20,835 bases of DNA. Source: Anaerolineaceae bacterium UBA2260. Its GTDB lineage: Bacteria > Chloroflexota > Anaerolineae > Anaerolineales > Anaerolineaceae. Below, in pieces: positions 16,101 to 20,835 of the stretch. Position numbers and translations under genes: made by a program. The notes beneath the pieces were generated by a model. The model saw only the letters and a list, made by a program, of their open reading frames with translations. It did no database searches and was not told the DNA's origin. The DNA lies in contig DDXM01000060.1 of assembly GCA_002347485.1 (NCBI GenBank), forward strand, positions 14,935 through 35,769, given 5' to 3'. The number at the start of each line of letters is the position of its first letter. The stretch's first letter is position 1.

Positions 16101-17224
16101 ATGAAGAACTCGCGCAGCGGCGACCCCAGGAACTGCTTGAAGAACTTTCCAACCTGACGCGCACCCAGTTGCGATTAAGCTCGGAGGAATTGCGCGCGCT
16201 GCCCGAAGCTGACCATGAGGTGAAAGAAAAGATCCGCGGCCAGGTGACGCGGGCGCTGAGCATGCTCGCCATTACGCGCACCATCGGTTCAGTCGAGCGG
16301 CGCTTGGATGAAAGCCTGAACCTGAAACCCACCGACTTGCAGGATCAGAATTGGGAGGATATCGCAGATGGCATCCTCACCCAGGTGAACGCGACGCTGG
16401 AGAAACGCACCGAATCGCTGCTGTCACCACAGGGGCAATTGACCGGCAACATCGATGCCGTGTTGGCTCGCGCGCAAAGCAGCGGGGCGGATGAGAATCG
16501 CCTGGTTGATCTGTTGATGAATATGAGCCGCGGCACGCGCATGGCGATCGATTCCCGCACCCACCAGCGCGGAATGAAACGCGTCATCGTGGTGAATTAC
16601 ATTTTCCACGCAGCGCGTCTCATCCAGGACCGCCCGGTTAACGAGATCACGCGAGACGTGCTCGAACACCTGGAGATGATCCAGCAGCGGCTCGAAACCG
16701 TGTGGGGCAGGATCGAATTTGAACGCTTCCGCTTATCCGGCGCGACAATGCAAAACCTTGACCCGCAGATCAAGAACGCGCTGCGGACGGAGATCGGTGA
16801 TGAGAGCTTCGCTGAGTTTGAGGATGCTCATCCAGATGCGCTCACAGCGGAAACGCGCGAAAAACTCGAGGTGATCCTTGGAAGGCGAACACAAAACCAG
16901 ATCCACCGCCACATCCTGCTCAGCGTAATCTCAGAACTGTGGGTGGACTACCTCACGCGCGTGGACGCTCTACGCGTCTCGATCGGGCTGGAGGCTTTCG
17001 CCCAGCGCGATCCTCTGGTACAGTACAAAGGCCAGGCTTCGGAGATGTTCCGCGCCCTGCTGAGCGATATTCGCGCCGGGGTCATCAGCCGTATGTTCCT
17101 GTTCCAACCGCGCCGCCCGGGAGGGCAAGCTGCGGATCGGCCTGCCACCGACTCAACCCCAACTGTAAAAACAGAAAGCAGCGAAGTAAGTGTAGAGAAG
17201 AAGAAAAAACGCAAGCGTCATTGA
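13178..17224 (+). CDS. secA: Preprotein translocase ATPase SecA, greatly enlarged
   Basis: Motor that drives proteins through SecYEG. From the ATG at 13178 (five bases after the GAGG ribosome site; GTG 13172 and ATG 13184 are alternatives) it has 1348 residues; most SecA proteins have 840-900. Motifs: Walker A R-T-G-E-G-K109-T, DEVDNILIDEAR (235-246), NMAGRGVDI (645-653), LRGRAARQGDPG (742-753), LLEYDDV, and the final helical region around LWVDYL (1254-1259) and AQRDPLVQYK. Extra sequence lies after VGVLQ in NBD1, before YRTEEGKLRAI, between residues 521 and 614 in NBD2, after KLGG, and above all in the helical scaffold: LLEYDDV and LWVDYL are about 437 residues apart instead of about 160. 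The usual DEVDS and GRAGRQ are DEVDN and GRAARQ here. The C-terminus lacks the Cys/His zinc motif and ends in KKKKRKRH. The frame is intact throughout. Confidence 0.97.
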   Translation: MVMQRLVRVFGGDPHKREIEKLSLVVEQINQLEESYEALSNEALTQKTAEFKQRLAEGESLDDLLPEAFAAVREASKRTLGMRHYDIQMIGGMTLHAGRIAEMRTGEGKTLVATLPLYLNALTGRGVHLVTVNDYLARRDARWMAPVYHLLGLRVGVLQMAARTENGKNAFLVDLEQPNAREDLHLLDLVDRGEAYSADIVYGTNSEFGFDYLRDNLTMSLAERVQRGHYFAIVDEVDNILIDEARTPLIISGPAADESEGYLRMSQVVRALNPEDYEVNEKDRQVSLTEIGEAHVEEILNQPLRNPDRPEDVTPEQARLMGYLEQALRAQHLYRRNKDYIVQSGKVIIVDEFTGRLMPGRRWSEGLHQAVEAKEGVKIEPESVTYATITIQNYFRMYEKLAGMTGTALTEAEEFSKIYKLDVLPIPMNLEYVASKADSPLIVVETKDEQNYPLEYYARKEDPDKKPVFWRRQDFPDMVYRTEEGKLRAIVAEILHYYAIGRPQLVGTTSVEHSERLSQRLGAESFRRLAQTLVIRDSWLEKFDKSAELEIKELQFLNRPLTELNVAEMRPIARQSGLSSINPEDPELFSRLLRILDVAPENSSRIVAALQGGLPHQVLNARKHDEESQIIARAGAFGSVTIATNMAGRGVDIKLGGELNEEVLADVIRVLEKAGVAEPYDLSNDARRVELEKLSAEDYGIYSESIHTFINYLEDMKRVRALGGLHVIGSERHEARRIDNQLRGRAARQGDPGSSRFYLSLEDELMRLFGGGQMEALMTRMKVDPSLPIESRLLGRMVEQAQERVEGNNFDVRKHLLEYDDVLNSQRKRIYAERDRAFQKEDLHDDVVEILRTELNVRIPKALADEEGPWKLLGYLEEVQPSMNFETEGIRAPSYTLRLMMEQLRATLPENPEDHEIRNGLLEIAELSLRAENEHILKATRILLDKTEETVDEINRERLDTIDTFFEGLEDARGDEELAQRRPQELLEELSNLTRTQLRLSSEELRALPEADHEVKEKIRGQVTRALSMLAITRTIGSVERRLDESLNLKPTDLQDQNWEDIADGILTQVNATLEKRTESLLSPQGQLTGNIDAVLARAQSSGADENRLVDLLMNMSRGTRMAIDSRTHQRGMKRVIVVNYIFHAARLIQDRPVNEITRDVLEHLEMIQQRLETVWGRIEFERFRLSGATMQNLDPQIKNALRTEIGDESFAEFEDAHPDALTAETREKLEVILGRRTQNQIHRHILLSVISELWVDYLTRVDALRVSIGLEAFAQRDPLVQYKGQASEMFRALLSDIRAGVISRMFLFQPRRPGGQAADRPATDSTPTVKTESSEVSVEKKKKRKRH

Positions 17225-17279
17225 TCAATTTACTGCTTTACAATATCGATATTTAAGGGAAATTCGATTTCAAATGATG

Positions 17280-17285
17280 TATAAT
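17280..17285 (+). promoter_or_regulatory. Probable -10 box for the S1 gene
   Basis: Perfect TATAAT in an AT-rich 150-base gap, with no good -35 at 16 to 18 bases. It predicts a leader of about 80 bases before the S1 start. Nothing else was seen in this gap except the palindrome AATATCGATATT (17242-17253), which lacks a T-tract. Confidence 0.4.
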
Positions 17286-17374
17286 TTAGAATTGTTGTAG
17301 CCATTAATTAAATCTCTGAAAAAGTGTGATTTTATTAAATACGGGCTAATCTAAACGCCGGAGCGCTAAATCAT

Positions 17375-18613
17375 ATGGACCAGAACGTCACCCAAAACGG
17401 AGCAGGGGTAACCCCGGAAAATTCCCAGAACGACAATAACATGGCTTCTTTACTCGAGAAGGAAGGCCTGGGTATTGACTTCCCAACCCAGGGCGAAATT
17501 CGCACTGGCGTCGTCGCCAGCATCATTCCCGGCCGGATCCTCGTCAGCGTAGGAACCAAGTCGGAAGGAATCATCGAAGGTAAAGAATATGAGCTCATCC
17601 CCAGCGATGAACTTGCCAATCTTAAATTAGGACAGGAAATCCCCGTTTTCGTGGTGAACCCGGAAGACTCAAACGGTAATCTGATCCTTTCCTACATGCG
17701 CGCGCGGGAAGAAAAAAGCTGGGCGGTGGTGGAAACCCTGCTTGCCAGCAAAGCCGCGACCCACAGCACCATCATTGGTTATAACAAAGGTGGGCTGATC
17801 GTGCCGATCGGCGGCTTGCGCGGCTTCGTGCCCGCATCGCAGATCAGCATGACCCGCCGCAACAACACCAGCGGCGATACCCCCGAACAACGCTGGGGTA
17901 AGATGATCGGTGAAGAGATCGATGTGTGCGTTATCGAAGTTGACCGCGAACGCCGCCGCCTGATCCTCTCAGAACGCGCCGCCTCCACTGAAACTCGCGA
18001 ATCCGTCCGGGAACGCGTACTTGATGAACTTAAAGAGGGCAGCGTTTATACCGGCCGCATCACGAGCATCGCCGACTTTGGCATCTTCGTTAATGTGAAC
18101 GGCGCCGACGGCCTGGTGCACATGTCCGAGATCTCTTGGGACCGCGTGCAGCATCCCGGCGAACTGTTCAAAGTTGGGCAGGAAGTTAAGGTCAAGGTCA
18201 TCAATATCGACCGCGAGAAAAAACGCATCGGCCTTTCGATCCGCCAGCTTAAGGACGACCCCTGGGAAGACAAGGCTGCCCAGTTCCAGGTGGGTAAACT
18301 GGTTGAAGGAACCATCACCCGCCTCACCAAGTTCGGCGCTTTCGCCCGCCTGACGGATGACATTGAAGGGCTGATCCACATTTCCGAGATCAGCGAACGC
18401 CGCATCGAACATCCCAAAGAAGTATTGAAGGAAGGCGATGTTTGTACCCTGCGCATTATCAAGGTGGATCCCAGCGTGCACCGCATCGGTTTGAGCCTGC
18501 GCCGCGTCGATTCGATGGCGTATGCAGACATGGACTGGCAAGCGCTTGAGGGCATACTCACGGATGGAGAGCCGAAAGAACCTGAAGCTGACAACGCTCC
18601 AGAAGAAGCTTAG
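17375..18613 (+). CDS. rpsA: Ribosomal protein S1 homolog with four S1 domains
   Basis: RNA-binding protein that helps 30S subunits capture mRNA, or an S1-like relative. It has 412 residues and four OB-fold S1 domains at about 38-108, 125-200, 221-291 and 307-377. The third and fourth match the consensus best, for example G-x-x-x-x-G-x-I-T-S-I-A-D-F-G-I-F-V and DGLVHMSEIS. E. coli S1 has six domains and about 557 residues; four-domain forms are common in Gram-positive and deep-branching lineages. The N-terminus (1-25) is Asn/Gln-rich and the C-terminus acidic. The ATG has GGAG 11 bases upstream, a rather long spacing. It is a single gene with its own terminator. Confidence 0.92.
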   Translation: MDQNVTQNGAGVTPENSQNDNNMASLLEKEGLGIDFPTQGEIRTGVVASIIPGRILVSVGTKSEGIIEGKEYELIPSDELANLKLGQEIPVFVVNPEDSNGNLILSYMRAREEKSWAVVETLLASKAATHSTIIGYNKGGLIVPIGGLRGFVPASQISMTRRNNTSGDTPEQRWGKMIGEEIDVCVIEVDRERRRLILSERAASTETRESVRERVLDELKEGSVYTGRITSIADFGIFVNVNGADGLVHMSEISWDRVQHPGELFKVGQEVKVKVINIDREKKRIGLSIRQLKDDPWEDKAAQFQVGKLVEGTITRLTKFGAFARLTDDIEGLIHISEISERRIEHPKEVLKEGDVCTLRIIKVDPSVHRIGLSLRRVDSMAYADMDWQALEGILTDGEPKEPEADNAPEEA

Positions 18614-18630
18614 TTCAGGCATTGAATTTC

Positions 18631-18657
18631 AAAGCGCGTCACGTTGGCGCGCTTTTT
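18631..18657 (+). terminator. Intrinsic terminator after the S1 gene
   Basis: Perfect stem AAAGCGCG (18631-18638) / CGCGCTTT (18648-18655) with a nine-base loop and a run of five Ts followed by AATTTT, 17 bases after the stop. Confidence 0.88.
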
Positions 18658-18760
18658 AATTTTATAAAACATCCAAAACCCTGATAAAAAAAACGGGTTA
18701 TACTAAAGGAAAGCGCAGTTCAATCAGAACAACCATCGGTATTGGAGAGATCAACCTCTG

Positions 18761-19246
18761 ATGACAGACCTTTCAGCGCCTGGAGAAGTCTCACAAGAAG
18801 GCAACGAACCCAAGCAGCCGCAACCGCTTCCCCGCTTACGCGTGCGGTTCTCTCTGCTTGTGACGTTCGCCGGCTTTATTATTTTCCTGGTGGGGGCGCG
18901 TCCGGGGTTCTTCGGTCTCGATCGCAGCCCGGTAGTTGGATTCATCCAGATCGCCGTCATGTTGTTAGGCATCGCGGTCATCAGCGTGGGGGGTTACGGC
19001 ACGATCCGTTCGCTGTGGGGTCGTAAAACTTTAGGCATGGCGGCAGATATCGGATGGCGGCTGGTCGCCACCGGCTTCGTCGTAACCACATTCTCAGGCT
19101 TCGCCGATGTGTTTGGCGTCGGTTCACACCCGCTGCCAGGCGTACCTTACTTCGGTGTATGGCAGGCCAGGGGCATGGAGATCGGCTGCGCGCTCATCGC
19201 CATCGGATTCATCCTGATGTTCCCGTTTTCCACCAAATCCGAATAA
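18761..19246 (+). CDS. Four-helix membrane protein of unknown function
   Basis: I do not recognise this 161-residue protein. A polar, Pro/Gln-rich N-terminus of about 27 residues is followed by four hydrophobic segments near 30-52, 58-82, 97-118 and 138-156. The loop between the first two has GARPGFFGLDRSPVVG and that between the last two has GVGSHPLPGVPYFGVWQARG, both Gly/Pro-rich and without charged catalytic motifs. The ATG has GGAGAG 11 bases upstream, and a TATACT box (18699-18704) lies about 55 bases before it. Its stop is only seven bases from that of the convergent reductase gene, with no terminator between. Confidence 0.8.
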   Translation: MTDLSAPGEVSQEGNEPKQPQPLPRLRVRFSLLVTFAGFIIFLVGARPGFFGLDRSPVVGFIQIAVMLLGIAVISVGGYGTIRSLWGRKTLGMAADIGWRLVATGFVVTTFSGFADVFGVGSHPLPGVPYFGVWQARGMEIGCALIAIGFILMFPFSTKSE

Positions 19247-19253
19247 CCTGGTC

Positions 19254-20582
19254 TTATCGGGTCAATCCCATCACTTGCAGCATCTCATCATTGGTTAGGA
19301 ATTTAGCTCGTTCGGGGTCGCTGATTTCCGCCCGCTTGCGTTCAGCCTCGATCAAACGTTGCAAGTCACCCTTGCGCACCACCGGAAAATCGAACCGGGA
19401 GACCAGCGCGTCGATCTCCTGAAGGGAAACGCCGGGGAAATTGCCTGAATGCAAATATTGGTCGATTGCGGCAGCCGCGTTGAGGCCGTCTTTTTTTGCA
19501 TTGCCTACCAGTCCATTACTGGCCAAGCGCGACCAACCGGCCAGAAACACCCCCGGCCAGGGCTTGCCGGACGCCGCGTCTGCCGCTTCGTACGATTGCC
19601 CGTCCACCGGATAATTCGGTTCCAGGGTGTGCTGATAATCATTCTTTAATACAGGCAGGCCCAGCTTGTTCTCCACTTTATCCCCAATAGCAAAGATCAC
19701 AGTGTCGGTATCCAGCGTCCACATGCTGCCCAGGCCGCGCGCCGATGTGTTATCCGGCTCGCCAACCAGAGTGTTATTCTCGAGGCGCAGCCCGCACACG
19801 CGCCCGCTATCATCACCCAGGATCTCGGTCGGCGAGGAAAGGAAATGCATGAAGATCCTGCCGTTTCCAGTGGATGGCGTTTCCTTGAACTCCGTCGAGT
19901 TGAAAAACTCGAGCTCTTTTTCCGGTTCCTGGCCTACCGCGCGCATGATCGGTGCCACGCGGTCAAATTCCGCGTTGAGCGCGGCAAAGTCGATGGCATG
20001 GATGATGGTGCCGAGTTCCTTCCTGGTGAATTTCACCTCCGCCGGACCGCGCCTGGCGCAGATATGAACTTCTTCCACCTGCGGCTGGCTGACCAGGTAA
20101 CGGGCGACATCCGCCATCACGTTGCCCGCGCCAACAATGACCACCCGCTTGCCGATATTAATCGGCATGGTGCTGAAAGGGGGCAAGCGGTTGTAATGGT
20201 ACACCACGTCCTTGGCGTGATAAACGCCGTTTAACTTTTCTCCGGGGATCCCCAGCCACTTGGTGCCCTGCGCACCGCAGGCAACCAGCACCGCGGGCAC
20301 GCCCCGGGCGAGGATCTGCGGGATCGTGAGCGCGCGCTCCTCACCCACCTGGATATTTCCGTAGTAATGGATTTGATCGCTGGTAAGGATATTGTTGAAC
20401 TGGCGGCGGAGCCCGTCCTTCACGGCGTGCTTTTCCGGGTAAATGCCGTATTCCGCCATGCCGCCTGGTTTGATATCGCGGTTAAAAATAACCACGCTGT
20501 ACCCCAATGTCGTGAGTTTTTCCGCCGCGAATAACCCCGCTGGACCAGCCCCAATGATGGAAACCTTGATGGATTCTGCCAT
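19254..20582 (-). CDS. Ferredoxin-NADP+ reductase-like flavoprotein (adrenodoxin reductase / FprA type)
   Basis: Probable cytoplasmic FAD enzyme passing electrons between NADPH and ferredoxin, 442 residues from the ATG at 20582 (GGAGG seven bases upstream; an in-frame TTG at 20588 is too close to it). FAD motif G11-A-G-P-A-G16, NADP motif GAGNVMADVARYL (151-163), and ARRGPAEVKFTRKEL (176-190) match the adrenodoxin reductase pattern, whose paired arginines bind the NADP 2'-phosphate. Near 348-365 the family's G-W-x-x-R-G-P-x-G-x-I-G-T is GWSRLASNGLVGNAKKDG, keeping Gly-Trp but losing the Arg-Gly-Pro. It lacks the Fe-S N-terminal region of glutamate synthase small subunits. The electron partner is not encoded nearby. 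The promoter faces that of the M16 gene. Confidence 0.85.
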   Translation of the reverse strand: MAESIKVSIIGAGPAGLFAAEKLTTLGYSVVIFNRDIKPGGMAEYGIYPEKHAVKDGLRRQFNNILTSDQIHYYGNIQVGEERALTIPQILARGVPAVLVACGAQGTKWLGIPGEKLNGVYHAKDVVYHYNRLPPFSTMPINIGKRVVIVGAGNVMADVARYLVSQPQVEEVHICARRGPAEVKFTRKELGTIIHAIDFAALNAEFDRVAPIMRAVGQEPEKELEFFNSTEFKETPSTGNGRIFMHFLSSPTEILGDDSGRVCGLRLENNTLVGEPDNTSARGLGSMWTLDTDTVIFAIGDKVENKLGLPVLKNDYQHTLEPNYPVDGQSYEAADAASGKPWPGVFLAGWSRLASNGLVGNAKKDGLNAAAAIDQYLHSGNFPGVSLQEIDALVSRFDFPVVRKGDLQRLIEAERKRAEISDPERAKFLTNDEMLQVMGLTR

Positions 20583-20642
20583 GGACAATCCTCCATTTTA
20601 TCCGGATGAGATATACGCGCTTTCCGATTCGGATGCAAGAGT

Positions 20643-20651
20643 ATTATAGCA
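20643..20651 (-). promoter_or_regulatory. Extended -10 promoter of the reductase gene
   Basis: On the minus strand TGC directly precedes TATAAT (20648-20643), about 60 bases before the ATG at 20582. No -35 match is seen at the usual spacing. Confidence 0.6.
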
Positions 20652-20678
20652 ATTTCCCTACCAACCCGCACCCGCTTA

Positions 20679-20687
20679 TGCTATATT
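20679..20687 (+). promoter_or_regulatory. Extended -10 promoter of the M16 peptidase gene
   Basis: TGCTATATT (20679-20687): TGn extension plus five of six to TATAAT, 26 bases before the ATG, without a -35. The surrounding TATGCTATA is shared with the secA promoter. Confidence 0.55.
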
Positions 20688-20713
20688 TACTTAATTGAAA
20701 ATTTAGAGGTGAA

Positions 20714-20835
20714 ATGGACAACAGCATCAGGGAACATCAACTGGAGAACGGGCTCAAAATATTACTTAAAGAGATTCACACCGCCCCCATCGTCAGCCAC
20801 TGGGTGTGGTACCGGGTGGGTTCGCGTTACGAAAC
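20714..20835 (+). CDS. M16-family zinc metallopeptidase, N-terminal fragment at window edge
   Basis: Only the first 40 codons are in the window. They read LENGLKILLKEIHTAPIVSHWVWYRVGSRYE after a short polar start, which matches the opening strand of M16 (pitrilysin / processing-peptidase-like) proteins, where L-x-N-G-L and V-G-S-R-x-E precede the HxxEH zinc site. That site is beyond the window. GAGGTGA lies just before the ATG. No signal peptide is visible, so the protein is probably cytoplasmic. Confidence 0.8.
   Translation, partial: MDNSIREHQLENGLKILLKEIHTAPIVSHWVWYRVGSRYE

Noticed and set aside
17221..17253. Palindromes TTGATCAA and AATATCGATATT after secA as a terminator
   Set aside because: They are AT-rich, short and not followed by a T-run, so they do not qualify as an intrinsic terminator.
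20583..20588. TTG start for the reductase at 20588
   Set aside because: Only one base separates it from the GGAGGA ribosome site; ATG 20582 is spaced correctly.

Overview
This window looks like ordinary chromosome from a bacterium of the Chloroflexota, probably class Anaerolineae. That placement is an inference from protein style: a very long SecA without the C-terminal zinc-binding tail, a four-domain ribosomal protein S1, and a CcdA-type membrane domain with a GFNPC motif. No rRNA or other phylogenetic marker is present to confirm it. Coding density is high. No tRNA, rRNA, CRISPR array, insertion sequence, phage gene or attachment site was seen, and no stretch longer than about 190 bases lacks a gene.

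The left part (1 to 6655) is read from the minus strand. It holds a binding-protein ABC importer operon in the order lipoprotein, fused permease, ATPase. The ATPase runs off the left edge. A good sigma-70 promoter and an inverted repeat lie in front of the lipoprotein gene, and a hairpin separates lipoprotein from permease. Upstream are a thioredoxin-domain/CcdA-like membrane fusion with its own terminator, and a ROK-family sugar kinase.

The central part (6764 to 12757) is read from the plus strand. rplS has its own promoter and terminator. It is followed by a tight run: a class I glutamine-amidotransferase-like peptidase C26, murI (glutamate racemase), hom (homoserine dehydrogenase), folK and folP. 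The intergenic gaps in this run are 10 to 25 bases, so it is probably one transcript joining cell-wall, amino-acid and folate synthesis. lpdA follows as a separate unit with promoter and terminator.

The right part (12858 to the end) begins with a small one-helix membrane protein directly upstream of secA. SecA is about 1348 residues, with several insertions relative to the usual 840 to 900. Then come an rpsA-like gene, an unknown four-helix membrane protein, and a convergent adrenodoxin-reductase-type ferredoxin-NADP reductase. The window ends in the first 40 codons of an M16 metallopeptidase, divergent from the reductase.

Most content is housekeeping. I found no clear new defence, mobile or biosynthetic system. 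The least ordinary observations are the enlarged SecA with its small membrane-protein neighbour, an importer permease whose second half is split by about 165 extra, largely hydrophobic residues, and a recurring extended -10 promoter motif (TGCTATAAT type) with little or no -35 element.
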